From JALEFZ01 sp964564415 (GTDB taxonomy: Bacteria; Bacteroidota; Bacteroidia; J057), in NCBI GenBank assembly GCA_964564415.1, contig CAZMAV010000019.1, forward strand, positions 1 to 64,000: a stretch of DNA of 64,000 nucleotides, read 5' to 3'. This document shows, in pieces, positions 26,233-35,074 of this stretch. The notes under the pieces are model-generated. The model had not been told where the DNA came from. It did no database searches and saw only the letters and a program-made list of their open reading frames with translations. Both the position numbers and the translations under genes were made by a program. Each line of letters starts with the position of its first letter. Positions within the stretch are counted from its first letter, which is position 1.

Positions 26233-27984
26233 ATGAGGATTAAGCATGTGTACATATTGACGGTAGTCCTGGGAATTCTGATCGGCGGTTGCGATGATGC
26301 CCCCCAAAAGAATCCCTCGGCCAAGAAGATAGATAAGGCCATGGAGGCTTGGGCCAAGACGGACAATGAGTTGATGGACTTTTACAAGCCCGCCTTTGGT
26401 GAAAATTATAGCAGTTGGGAAAGGGAGCTGAACGACATTTCGAGGGCCTCCATGGAGTCGGCTTATGACGGAGTGGAGGAGGCCATGAGCATCCTGGGTA
26501 CGATTGACAGCAGTGGTCTTTCCTCCAAGGAAAAGTTGAGCCTTGAAGTGGCCCGTCGCTTTCTCGAAATAAAATTGGAGGGTAAGCCCTATGCCTTCCA
26601 CGAGTGCCTCATCAATCCGGTAGATGGCCTCCAATTCAGGCTTTTTGAGGACCTGTCCTACAGTTACAACATGGAGGCAAAGGATGATGGTGATTACTTT
26701 TTGGCAAAAATCCGAGCCTTTCCTGCCAAGATTGGCCAACTCCGCTCCTACCTCAATGCCTGTGGAGAAAAAGGGACCCTCCCTCCCCGAATCCTTTTGG
26801 AAGCCTCCTACCAACAGGCAAAGCGACTCGCCGAAACCCCTCCCAAGGAACATCCCCTCTACCGGGGAATTGCCCGGCAGCTTGGCAATGCAGATCCCGT
26901 CATGATCAACGAACTGGAAGCTACCGAGTACCTCATCAATGCTGAGCGCATACTCAGAGAAAATATTTATCCCGCTTATGAAGACTTGCTGAAGATCATA
27001 GAGGTCCTGGTCGAAAATGCCGGAGAAGAAATCAGTGTGAAGCGCTTCGAGGAAGGGGAAAAATTTTACCGCTATCAATTCAAAAAATACCTGGGTTACA
27101 AAAAGGACCCCTCGGGCCTTCACGACTGGGGTTTGGCACAGATGGACAGCCTTCAGGAGCTTTACAACCTCGATGCCCTCAGAGAAGGTCCCCAATTGGA
27201 AGCGGGAGAGCGGCTGCGGACCCGGATGGCCAGCCTGGATTCTGCACGGGCCTACCTCCGGCGCATGCGTAGAAATGCCAAGGGACTGATGGACTCTTTG
27301 CCACAGACCCGTCTTTACCTTATGGAGATGCCCGATTGGGGCATGGATTATACCCAGCTCTGGCGCTATTACTCTCCCTCGCTGGATGGGCAGCGCAGAG
27401 GCATTCTCTTGATCGATATGTCTCATCCTGATTATCAGGGGATATTGACCCATCGGATTCAGTTGTACCAATTCGGGAATCCTGGCCTTCATTTTTTTCA
27501 ATCTGGGAATTTAGATGACGATGGCTTGTCGGACTTTTCAAAGTGGCTGCGATTTTATGGAAATCAGGAGGGTTGGGCCCTTTTTAGCGGGGACCTGGTC
27601 GTTCATACCCTGGGACTTCTGCAGGAGGAGCCCGCTGCCTTTGCCGAGTATCAGCAGGAAAAAATCAAGGCGCTGGGAAAGTTGATCGTGGATACGGGCA
27701 TTCACATGGAGGATTGGACCAGGGAAGAAGCCATAGATTATTTGGTAGAGAAGGCCAGGCTCAGCCCCAGGCAAGCTGCCATGTGGGTAGATAACTGCAT
27801 CATTTACCCAGGCAAAAATAGCACTTCATGGTTGGGTTACCTCGATGTGCTGGCATTAGAAAAAGAAGCCAAGCGATTGATGGGAGGAAATTTCCTCCTT
27901 CAGGATTTTCATAGTAGGGTGCTGAATTTGGCCCATTCCCCCTTTAATATGACCCGTTCTCGACTGGGTACCTTGTTATATTAG
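26233..27984 (+). CDS. DUF885-family lipoprotein with degenerate metal site
   Basis: 583 residues with a lipoprotein signal ending in LIGGCDDA. The family assignment comes from the C-terminal half: NQEGWALFSG (cf. E-G-W-A-L-Y-x-E), GKLIVDTGIHMEDWTREEAIDYL, NCIIYPGKNSTSWLGYL and FLLQDFHSRVLN. Active DUF885 proteins are metallopeptidase-like and carry H-E-x-x-P-G-H-H. The matching stretch here (413-420) reads Q-F-G-N-P-G-L-H, so the first His, the Glu and the next His are lost; the EGW Glu (446) remains. It is therefore probably not a zinc peptidase. It would be anchored in the periplasm or outer membrane. Neighbours give no clue. Confidence 0.78.
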   Translation: MRIKHVYILTVVLGILIGGCDDAPQKNPSAKKIDKAMEAWAKTDNELMDFYKPAFGENYSSWERELNDISRASMESAYDGVEEAMSILGTIDSSGLSSKEKLSLEVARRFLEIKLEGKPYAFHECLINPVDGLQFRLFEDLSYSYNMEAKDDGDYFLAKIRAFPAKIGQLRSYLNACGEKGTLPPRILLEASYQQAKRLAETPPKEHPLYRGIARQLGNADPVMINELEATEYLINAERILRENIYPAYEDLLKIIEVLVENAGEEISVKRFEEGEKFYRYQFKKYLGYKKDPSGLHDWGLAQMDSLQELYNLDALREGPQLEAGERLRTRMASLDSARAYLRRMRRNAKGLMDSLPQTRLYLMEMPDWGMDYTQLWRYYSPSLDGQRRGILLIDMSHPDYQGILTHRIQLYQFGNPGLHFFQSGNLDDDGLSDFSKWLRFYGNQEGWALFSGDLVVHTLGLLQEEPAAFAEYQQEKIKALGKLIVDTGIHMEDWTREEAIDYLVEKARLSPRQAAMWVDNCIIYPGKNSTSWLGYLDVLALEKEAKRLMGGNFLLQDFHSRVLNLAHSPFNMTRSRLGTLLY

Positions 27985-28040
27985 AATTTGGCAAACTAAT
28001 TGCAGCGTAATGTTAGTATCGGTATTGTCGTTATTTGTGT

Positions 28041-28047
28041 AGGAGGT
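28041..28047 (+). promoter_or_regulatory. strong Shine-Dalgarno sequence
   Basis: aggaggt stands four bases before the ATG at 28052. Such a full anti-16S match is uncommon in this phylum and most genes in this window lack one. It fixes the start of the downstream gene. Confidence 0.55.
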
Positions 28048-28051
28048 CAAT

Positions 28052-29503
28052 ATGAAAACATTTCTCTTCTCCTTTCTGCTTTTATCGTTGACAACCGAGC
28101 TTCTCCAGGCCCAACACATCGAGGATTGCCAAGTCGACTATTCGAAACTTAAAAAATCCGCATTTCTGGAGCCAGCGAATGTAGGTCCCGATAAAGTCCT
28201 TTACCTTTCAGCCAACTATGTACGCGGATTGAGGGAAGGAGAACCTAGGTATGAAGCTGCCAAGATGATGTTTTACGAATATGTAAGACCTGCTTCGAAA
28301 AAAGAAATAAAAACGGGTGAAATCGAAAACGAAACCCGCGAACTGATTGGCCTCGACAACAACGTCTACGCCCCCCAAATCTCTTCCCAAGCCCATCATT
28401 TTTTCATTGCCAATGAAGCCTTTAAAGGCTCCTATCGCCCATCTGTCCTTGAGGATCAATTGGTCGTGCCTATGGGCCTTGAGCCCTTTGATGTCATTCC
28501 CTTTGCAGAAGAAAAATTCTGGGTGGTAGAGAGGAAGACTGATTATCTACTGTTGGAAATCAGGGATCAGCAGATCGTATATTACATCGATTTCCCAAAA
28601 ATGGAAAAGGTCTTCGAGAGCCAGGCGGTCAGGGCCCATCTGGAAATGAAGAGGGAGGAGGCCAAACAATTTGAAGGGGACTCCTGGCTGATTAAGCACA
28701 ATGATTTGCCCCAATACAGGTCCCAAAGCGAGCTCTACGCACCCAGGGAAATGTTTCACCTGTCTCCCCTCCTGGATCTGGACTTCCAGGCAGCCCAAAT
28801 TTTTCAGGATCGGGTGGTCTTCCCTACGAATGAGGATTCCCTTCGGATAGATCAAAACAGCGAGTTTCTAATCCTTGACAAAAACTGCGTCCTGGATCAG
28901 CAGTTATCCTATGCGGAATCCCTGATGAAGACCTTTGACATGGAAAACATTAGGCTGAATAAAATCCTGAAGGACCAACCGGTAGAAGAATGGGCTGAGG
29001 AGCCCTGGGTGAAGGCAGCCCTGATGAAGCGGTTCTGGCTTCTTCCTTCCAAGCGGATCAAAAGTCGCTACCAGTATGTACTATTGGGGGGAGAGCTTTC
29101 CTTCGAGACATTTCTTCATGCCCGCCTCAATGTAGAGGGGAAGGCCTGGTTAGCCTCTCACTTTGCATCTACGGAAGGCCTTTATCACCGGACCATTCGC
29201 ATTTATAAAGGCAACAGCAATCTGTATCAGGAGTCGGAACGAATAAGTACCCGCGACAGGAGAAGCAAAAGGACCTACGAAGAAGAATGGATTGTAGAAG
29301 AAATCGACTTTGATGGAGAGGGCGACCTGGATTTGGTAGAATTGATTGCCAAAAACGTGGATTGCAAAATCACCATCCGCTATTATGCCGGGGGAAAGTA
29401 TTATAAGGACGTTGAATTGGCGGCCTTCTACAAAGAACAGATTCGCGATGTGTACATGCTTTCTCAGGTTATCAAGCGGCATGAGTATGCACGGAAAGAC
29501 TAA
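28052..29503 (+). CDS. secreted protein of unknown function (483 aa)
   Basis: 483 residues with a signal peptide (ending near LLQAQ). No family is recognised. The body is mixed alpha/beta with many charged residues. Near the C-terminus, DFDGEGDLDLVELIAKN resembles an EF-hand or FG-GAP-type calcium loop (D-x-D-G-x-G-D-x-D), followed by a short beta-rich part. The strong Shine-Dalgarno sequence suggests efficient translation. It lies 67 bases after the DUF885 lipoprotein gene and ends before a terminator, so the two could share a transcript. Confidence 0.6.
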   Translation: MKTFLFSFLLLSLTTELLQAQHIEDCQVDYSKLKKSAFLEPANVGPDKVLYLSANYVRGLREGEPRYEAAKMMFYEYVRPASKKEIKTGEIENETRELIGLDNNVYAPQISSQAHHFFIANEAFKGSYRPSVLEDQLVVPMGLEPFDVIPFAEEKFWVVERKTDYLLLEIRDQQIVYYIDFPKMEKVFESQAVRAHLEMKREEAKQFEGDSWLIKHNDLPQYRSQSELYAPREMFHLSPLLDLDFQAAQIFQDRVVFPTNEDSLRIDQNSEFLILDKNCVLDQQLSYAESLMKTFDMENIRLNKILKDQPVEEWAEEPWVKAALMKRFWLLPSKRIKSRYQYVLLGGELSFETFLHARLNVEGKAWLASHFASTEGLYHRTIRIYKGNSNLYQESERISTRDRRSKRTYEEEWIVEEIDFDGEGDLDLVELIAKNVDCKITIRYYAGGKYYKDVELAAFYKEQIRDVYMLSQVIKRHEYARKD

Positions 29504-29568
29504 GCATTATGTTCCTTTCCTTTATATATCAGGTGTATCAGGGGCTTTAAAGCCTTTATTTCTCTTCC

Positions 29569-29593
29569 ATCCCGTATATCGGGATTTTTTTTT
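29569..29593 (+). terminator. Rho-independent terminator
   Basis: The stem atcccg / cgggat with a 5-base loop is followed by an uninterrupted run of nine Ts. It lies 65 bases after the stop of the 483-aa secreted protein and before mlaE. Confidence 0.75.
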
Positions 29594-29643
29594 GTCAAAA
29601 ATTTCATGAGATTGTAGGGCAGGATCAAGGCTATAAAGAATCC

Positions 29644-30378
29644 ATGAATAAGGTATCCGCTCTGGGCGCCTTCGGTTATATGATTTGGCGCATCGTCCTT
29701 TGCACCCGCTACGCATGGAAAGACAGAAGGCGGATAGTTTATCAGTTGGATTATATAGGTGTCCGGTCAATTCCTTTGGTATTACTTATTGGAATATTTG
29801 CCGGGGCTATTATTGCCTGGCAGGCAGCCTATCAATTCAAGGGAATGGTTTCGCTAAGTGTCCTCGGGGGACAGGTCATGCGGGTGGTACAGATGGAGAT
29901 GGCCCCTGTACTGACAGCCCTGGTGATCAGCGGTCGCATAGGAGCTTCGATGACGGCAGAGATCGGGTCAATGAAGATCACTGACCAGCTCAATGCTTTG
30001 CGGACCATGGCCATAGATCCGATTCGCTTTATTGTCCTCCCGAGGTTTTTGGGACTGACCCTGATGATGCCCTTTTTGACCTTGTTTTCGGTCATCATTT
30101 CGGTTTTGGGTGCATTTGTAGTTTCAACATACTTTCTGGATATTACCCAACAAGTTTTTTTTGCTTCGATAAGAGATTTTTTCAGTATTTGGGACTTGTT
30201 TGGAGGCTTGATCAAGGGAGCGATTTTTGGCATGATTATATCCTTTGTAGGATGCTACAAGGGCTTTGAGACCAGGGGGGGAGCAGCGGGCCTGGGTGAA
30301 TCAACAATCGCATCTTTTGTCAATTCGGCTGTGGGCATCTTGGCAGGAGACTTTTTCCTATGGATTATTTTATTCTGA
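29644..30378 (+). CDS. mlaE: MlaE-family lipid transport permease
   Basis: 244 residues, about six hydrophobic segments. Family landmarks are SIPLVLLIGIFAGAIIAWQAAYQF, the coupling-helix region MEMAPVLTALVISGRIGASMTAEIGSMKITDQLNAL, and the late GCYKGFETRGGAAGLGESTIASFVNSAVGILAGDF. MlaE is the inner-membrane permease of the ABC system that moves phospholipids between the membranes. The ATPase (mlaF) and substrate-binding (mlaD) genes usually follow directly, but here the next gene is an OmpA-type protein, so mlaE stands alone. The reading frame looks complete and typical. Confidence 0.9.
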   Translation: MNKVSALGAFGYMIWRIVLCTRYAWKDRRRIVYQLDYIGVRSIPLVLLIGIFAGAIIAWQAAYQFKGMVSLSVLGGQVMRVVQMEMAPVLTALVISGRIGASMTAEIGSMKITDQLNALRTMAIDPIRFIVLPRFLGLTLMMPFLTLFSVIISVLGAFVVSTYFLDITQQVFFASIRDFFSIWDLFGGLIKGAIFGMIISFVGCYKGFETRGGAAGLGESTIASFVNSAVGILAGDFFLWIILF

Positions 30379-30472
30379 TTCATTGAGACAAAGCGGGATT
30401 TTTTCTAGTTTTGTTAATAATTTAAACCCTGCTCTATAAATTCCTAATTTGTGAAGTAAAACATTCACTCCT

Positions 30473-32503
30473 ATGATGACTTCATTCAAATCGTGGCCCA
30501 AGGCATGTCTGCTCCTCTTGATGCTGGCATTTCCCGTAGCCATGTTGGCACAGTCCGCCAAGGCAGAAAAGCTCCTGCGCAAGGCAGACCTGTATTATGA
30601 TGCCAATAACAAACTCCGCGCCCAGGAGCTATATCTGGAGGTACTTGAATTGGACGAGCAAAATTTCAGTGCTGCTTTCCAATTGGGTAAGATCAACAGG
30701 TTTTTCAAAAACTACCGCGAAGCTTCCCGCTACTTCCGCAAAGCCAGCGAGATCGATCCCAACCGCGATCCCTCCGTCTTTCTGCAGATTGGCCTGACCT
30801 ACAAGATACTTGGCAACTACAGAAAAGCCCGGGAAGCCTTCGAAGACTTCAAAAAAAGGAGTCCAGATCCTAATTCCGAAGAGTACCAGCGTGCCCAACT
30901 GGAAATCGAAGGTTGTGATTTGGCGGAAGAAATTCTCCGCCAAAAGCCTCACTGGCGCGTCAAGCCCGTAAGCTTCAACAGCCCTGCCGGAGATCGCTTT
31001 CCTGCTTTTCTGGATCAGCGACAAGAAGATGTCTTTCTCGCATTCTCCTCTTCACGCCCCCGCCCCAAGAAGCGAAACAAGAGAAATGCAGTAACCGGCG
31101 AACCCAGGGACGAAGATATATACTTCGTCATCAAGGAAAATGACACTACCTTTTCCGCAGAGGTGGACCGCATCGACTACAAGAAGATCAATACAAAGAC
31201 CAACAATGGTCCCGCCACCTTCACCGGAGACGGATTGACCATGTACTTTACGATTTGTAATACCAAGAAGAACAAAAACGGCTGTTCCATCTATGAATCC
31301 AAGTACGACCCCGTAAAGAAGCGTTGGGGCAAGTCTGAATTCTTGGAAGGGATCAATGGTGAAAAAACCGTCATTGTCAATTCTAAAGGGAAGACCAAAA
31401 GCGCCCCCACTGATGACCGACAGCCCTCCATCACCCGTGATGGACGCACCCTCTTTTTTGTTTCTGACAGACCCGGAGGCGAGGGCCGCTTCGATATCTG
31501 GTACTCTCGCCGTGTAGGTGCCGGATGGTCTACCCCCGAAAACCTCGGGACCGACATCAATACCGCTTACAACGAATACTCTCCCTACTTCAATGAGTCG
31601 GGTACTGCCCTCTACTTTGCCACGGACGGACGCCCCGGCCTGGGAGGTACCGACCTCTTCGTCTCCGAAGGAAGCATCGGCAATTGGAGTGAGGCCCAAA
31701 ACATGGGCTCTCCCATCAACTCTTCCTATGATGACTTTGGTGGCATCTGGATGGATGAAGACTCCTTGGCTTACTTCTCCACTGACCGTCCCGGCGGCAA
31801 GGGATCCTATGACATCTATTGGGGACTTGCCATCCCTGTGGATCTTTCCAAACTCAATGTCGCCGTGAAGGGAGTGATCAGGGATAAATACACCAAAGAA
31901 CCCATTGAATACGCAACAGCTACCCTTTACCAGTTTGAGGAAGACGGCTCCATCACCGAATTGGAGACCTACAACACGGCCGAAGATGCCCGCTATCAAT
32001 TCAAACTCAAGGTAGACAAGCAATACAAAGTCCTGGGTAATGCTCCTGAATACCTCGCCAATGAGGAAGAATTCAGCACCATGGATGTCCGGGAAGACAG
32101 GACCATCATCAAGAACATCGATATCGAATTGGAACCCATCATCATCGATTCGGCCATTGTCCTCCAAAATATCTATTATGACTTTGATGCGTACACCCTC
32201 CGCCCTGATGCGATAAAGGAACTGCAAAAGATGATCAAGATATTGAGAGACAATCCAAATATCATTGTGCAGATGGGCTCACATACGGACTCCAATGGTA
32301 CGATTCTATACAATGACGATCTATCAAACAACCGTGCCAAGGCTGTCGTGGCCTTCCTGGCAGACAACAACATTGATCCGGCTCGACTCTCCTGGTTTGG
32401 ATACGGGGAAAAAGAACCCCTGATTTACCCCGAACTGAGCGACGAAGACGAGCAGACCAACAGAAGGACAGAGTTCAAAATACTGTCCATCGACTTCGAA
32501 TAA
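30473..32503 (+). CDS. PorE-like OmpA protein: TPR, PD40, regulatory and OmpA domains
   Basis: 676 residues: signal peptide (to MLAQ); TPR-like helices (about 25-125; KAEKLLRKADLYYDANNKLRAQELY); a PD40 beta-propeller (about 160-445) with repeated strands such as DGRTLFFVSDRPGGEGRFDIW, GTALYFATDGRPGLGGTDLF and SLAYFSTDRPGGKGSYDIYW; a carboxypeptidase-regulatory domain (GVIRDKYTKEPIEYATATLY); and an OmpA C-terminal domain (GSHTDSNGTILYNDDLSNNRAKAV, NRRTEFKI) that binds peptidoglycan. This order equals that of PorE, the T9SS component thought to tie the secretion system to the wall. Many Bacteroidota encode several paralogues, so a direct T9SS role is possible but unproven. Confidence 0.88.
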   Translation: MMTSFKSWPKACLLLLMLAFPVAMLAQSAKAEKLLRKADLYYDANNKLRAQELYLEVLELDEQNFSAAFQLGKINRFFKNYREASRYFRKASEIDPNRDPSVFLQIGLTYKILGNYRKAREAFEDFKKRSPDPNSEEYQRAQLEIEGCDLAEEILRQKPHWRVKPVSFNSPAGDRFPAFLDQRQEDVFLAFSSSRPRPKKRNKRNAVTGEPRDEDIYFVIKENDTTFSAEVDRIDYKKINTKTNNGPATFTGDGLTMYFTICNTKKNKNGCSIYESKYDPVKKRWGKSEFLEGINGEKTVIVNSKGKTKSAPTDDRQPSITRDGRTLFFVSDRPGGEGRFDIWYSRRVGAGWSTPENLGTDINTAYNEYSPYFNESGTALYFATDGRPGLGGTDLFVSEGSIGNWSEAQNMGSPINSSYDDFGGIWMDEDSLAYFSTDRPGGKGSYDIYWGLAIPVDLSKLNVAVKGVIRDKYTKEPIEYATATLYQFEEDGSITELETYNTAEDARYQFKLKVDKQYKVLGNAPEYLANEEEFSTMDVREDRTIIKNIDIELEPIIIDSAIVLQNIYYDFDAYTLRPDAIKELQKMIKILRDNPNIIVQMGSHTDSNGTILYNDDLSNNRAKAVVAFLADNNIDPARLSWFGYGEKEPLIYPELSDEDEQTNRRTEFKILSIDFE

Positions 32504-32526
32504 GGCTAACAAGTGTATAAAAGGAG

Positions 32527-32555
32527 GGCTGGCCTATGATAGGTCAGCCTTTTTC
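32527..32555 (+). terminator. Rho-independent terminator
   Basis: ggctggcct / aggtcagcc pair over nine positions (one G-T) around a short loop, followed by five Ts. It lies 24 bases after the OmpA gene stop and before purM. Confidence 0.75.
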
Positions 32556-32593
32556 ATTATTTCAATTCTGATTCATTGACCAACAAACCCTCC

Positions 32594-33757
32594 ATGAGCA
32601 GCAATTACGGCAGGCGTGGTGTCTCCGCTGACAAAGAAGATGTCCACTATGCCATCAAGGACCTGGATAAGGGACTCTTTCCCAATGCCTTCTGCAAAAT
32701 CCTGCCGGACATGGTCGGTGGAGATGACAACTATGTCAACATCATGCATGCCGATGGCGCAGGGACCAAGTCCTCCCTGGCATATCTCTACTGGAAGGAG
32801 ACCGGAGATGTTTCCGTATGGAAGGGCATCGCCCAGGATGCCATCGTGATGAACCTCGATGACATGCTCTGTGTAGGAGCTATTGATTCCTTCCTGTTTT
32901 CCAATACCATAGGAAGAAATCCATTTTTTATCAGCAGGGAGGTGCTGGCGACCATGTTGGAGGGGATGGAAGACTTTTTTTCTATGTTGAGGGAGTATGG
33001 TGTCGTCATTCACAACACAGGAGGGGAAACGGCTGATGTTGCCGATCTTGTGCAGACCTTGATTTTTGATGCAACGGCTTTTTCTCGCATTCCAAGGCAG
33101 GAAGTAATCACCAATGAGGAGATCCAAGGTGGAGATGTAATCCTGGGTTTGGCGAGTTTTGGGCAGACGGTATACGAGAGCAGCTACAATGCGGGGACCG
33201 GCTCGAATGGCCTTACAAATGCCCGCCATGACGTACTGAAAAAGGTCTATGCCCAGAAATATCCGGAGACCTTTTCCTCAAAAGTACCTGAAGAACTCGT
33301 TTATTCCGGAAATAAAGCCCTCTCGGACCCTCTGGAGGGGACCCATGTCAATGTGGGCCAGGCCTTGCTCAGTCCTACAAGGACCTATCTTCCATTGATC
33401 AAAAAAATCCTGCCTCAGTACAGGGATCGCATACACGGATTGATACACTGCACGGGTGGGGGGCAAACCAAATGTCTGAAGTTTGTCCGGGACCTTCACA
33501 TCATCAAGGATAATTTGTTTGAGACTCCCCCTTTGTTCCGATTGATTCAGCAGTCCTCGGGTGCTGCCTGGGAAGAAATGTACAAGGTCTTCAACATGGG
33601 GCATCGCCTGGAGATATACACGGATAGGAAGACAGCCGAAGCCATCATGAAGGAGGCAGAGAACTTCAGGATAGAGGCAAAAATCATAGGCAGATGTGAA
33701 GCCATGAAGGGCAAACGCCTAAGCATAGAAGGCGAAGAAAGCATCACCTACTCATGA
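32594..33757 (+). CDS. purM: phosphoribosylformylglycinamidine cyclo-ligase (AIR synthase)
   Basis: 387 residues from the ATG at 32594, matching the family start (YGRRGVSADKEDVHYAIKDLDKG); a TTG at 32576 would add six residues. PurM uses ATP to close FGAM to 5-aminoimidazole ribonucleotide in purine synthesis. Motifs include HADGAGTKSSLAY, DAIVMNLDDMLCVGA, NTGGETADVADLV, GTHVNVGQALLSPTRTY, GLIHCTGGGQTKCL and NMGHRLEIY. It is the long variant usual in Bacteroidota (about 390 rather than 345 residues). No other purine gene is adjacent. guaB lies 18 kb away. Confidence 0.93.
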   Translation: MSSNYGRRGVSADKEDVHYAIKDLDKGLFPNAFCKILPDMVGGDDNYVNIMHADGAGTKSSLAYLYWKETGDVSVWKGIAQDAIVMNLDDMLCVGAIDSFLFSNTIGRNPFFISREVLATMLEGMEDFFSMLREYGVVIHNTGGETADVADLVQTLIFDATAFSRIPRQEVITNEEIQGGDVILGLASFGQTVYESSYNAGTGSNGLTNARHDVLKKVYAQKYPETFSSKVPEELVYSGNKALSDPLEGTHVNVGQALLSPTRTYLPLIKKILPQYRDRIHGLIHCTGGGQTKCLKFVRDLHIIKDNLFETPPLFRLIQQSSGAAWEEMYKVFNMGHRLEIYTDRKTAEAIMKEAENFRIEAKIIGRCEAMKGKRLSIEGEESITYS

Positions 33758-33814
33758 TCAAGGGCCTTGCTCAAGTAGGACCTGTGATATGCTGTATTCC
33801 TGAATAGAATTTCT

Positions 33815-34951
33815 TTAAATCCCCACGTAGCTGTTGAGCATGATGGGCATGATCAGCATGAGGATATTTTCTCCATCTTCCTGCACATTGGGCAGGATAA
33901 TTCCGGCGCGGTTGGGCTCGGAAAGTTCCACAACCACTTCTGCGGTATCCACATTGGTAATGACATCGAGGAGGAGGGCTGCATTGAAGCCGATCTCTAT
34001 ATCCACACCTTCGTAATGGCATTTGAGGTTTTCCCGGGCTTCGTTCGCGAAGTCGGGGTCCTCGGAAGAAATTTCCATTTCGCTCCCTTTGATGGAAAAG
34101 CGCACCTGATGGGTGGATTTATTGGCAAATATATTTACCCTTCTCAGCGTACCCAGGAGGTCAGCCTTCGAGATGAAGAGCTTATTAGGGCTATTGGGAG
34201 GAATGACATTCTGGTAATCGGGGTAGCGCTGGTCGATCAGCCTGCAGACCAGAAGGAGGTCATCCGTGCGAAAAAAGGCATTGTTGTCATTATAATGGAT
34301 GATTACATCCCGGTTGTCATTGGGGTCGAGAGAGCCTTTGAGCAGGTTGAGGGCTTTTTGGGGCACGATAAAGGAGGTGGGATTGGCCACGGTTACATCC
34401 ACACGACGATAGCGCACCAGGCGGTGGGCATCGGTGGAGACGAAGGTGGCTCCATTTTCCCCCAGATCGAAGAAGATTCCGTTGAGGGCTGCCTTGTCCT
34501 CATCGGTAGATGCCGCAAAAAGCGTCTTATTGATGGCTTTCAGGAGAATGGGCATGGGCATTTGGATAAATTCCGTAGCCTCAGGTTGGGGAATCAGGGG
34601 GAAATCATCGCCATTTTCGCCACTGATCTTGTATTTACCATTTTCTGAACTAATCTCTACCCCAAAGGTCTTCTCGTCTATGATAAAGGTAACGGGCTGC
34701 TCGGGCAGGGCCTTGAGGATATCCTGAAGGATTTTTGCCGGGATAGCTACCTTGATTGATTCTCCTCGACTCTCCACCATCAACTTGGTCTGCATGGAAG
34801 TCTCCAGGTTGGTAGTAGAAATGGTCAGGTTGTTTCCTTCCAATTCAAAAAGAAAATTCTCGATAATGGGCAGGACCGAGCGAGATTGGATAGCACCTGC
34901 TATCTTACTTAACTGCCGCGATAAGGCAGACGATGAGACGATGAAGTTCAT
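33815..34951 (-). CDS. dnaN: DNA polymerase III beta subunit (sliding clamp)
   Basis: 378 residues, the usual length. Three clamp domains are visible in order: FIVSSSALSRQLSKIAGAIQSRSVLPIIENFLFELEG at the start, a middle with FVSTDAHRLVRYRRVDV and FIVPQKALNLLKG, and an end with VRFSIKGSEMEISSEDPDFANEARENL and LMLIMPIMLNSYVGI (cf. the usual MPMRL tail). The clamp encloses DNA and tethers the replicative polymerase. dnaA is not adjacent, as is common in this phylum. The start is the only sensible ATG. Confidence 0.95.
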   Translation of the reverse strand: MNFIVSSSALSRQLSKIAGAIQSRSVLPIIENFLFELEGNNLTISTTNLETSMQTKLMVESRGESIKVAIPAKILQDILKALPEQPVTFIIDEKTFGVEISSENGKYKISGENGDDFPLIPQPEATEFIQMPMPILLKAINKTLFAASTDEDKAALNGIFFDLGENGATFVSTDAHRLVRYRRVDVTVANPTSFIVPQKALNLLKGSLDPNDNRDVIIHYNDNNAFFRTDDLLLVCRLIDQRYPDYQNVIPPNSPNKLFISKADLLGTLRRVNIFANKSTHQVRFSIKGSEMEISSEDPDFANEARENLKCHYEGVDIEIGFNAALLLDVITNVDTAEVVVELSEPNRAGIILPNVQEDGENILMLIMPIMLNSYVGI

Positions 34952-35017
34952 ACGACAGTATTTAGAAGTGAATGGGGGAGGCTGAAGCCAATACTGGACA
35001 GGTTTTCAGCATAAAGT

Positions 35018-35025
35018 CAAAATTA
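35018..35025 (-). promoter_or_regulatory. -7 box (TAATTTTG) upstream of dnaN
   Basis: On the minus strand this reads TAATTTTG, an exact TAnnTTTG match 66 bases before the dnaN start codon. No clear -33 TTG at normal spacing was seen. Confidence 0.3.
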
Positions 35026-35074
35026 ATAATCTTTGAGCTAAAATGATAAAATATTTTACTTGCAAAAAAGAAAG

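Noticed and set aside
26194..27501. 435-codon frame antisense to the DUF885 gene
   Set aside because: The sense frame has clear family motifs; the antisense frame has no domain and is explained by codon bias of the sense gene.
31052..32227. 391-codon frame antisense to the OmpA-type gene
   Set aside because: Same reasoning: the sense protein has four recognisable domains, the antisense one none.
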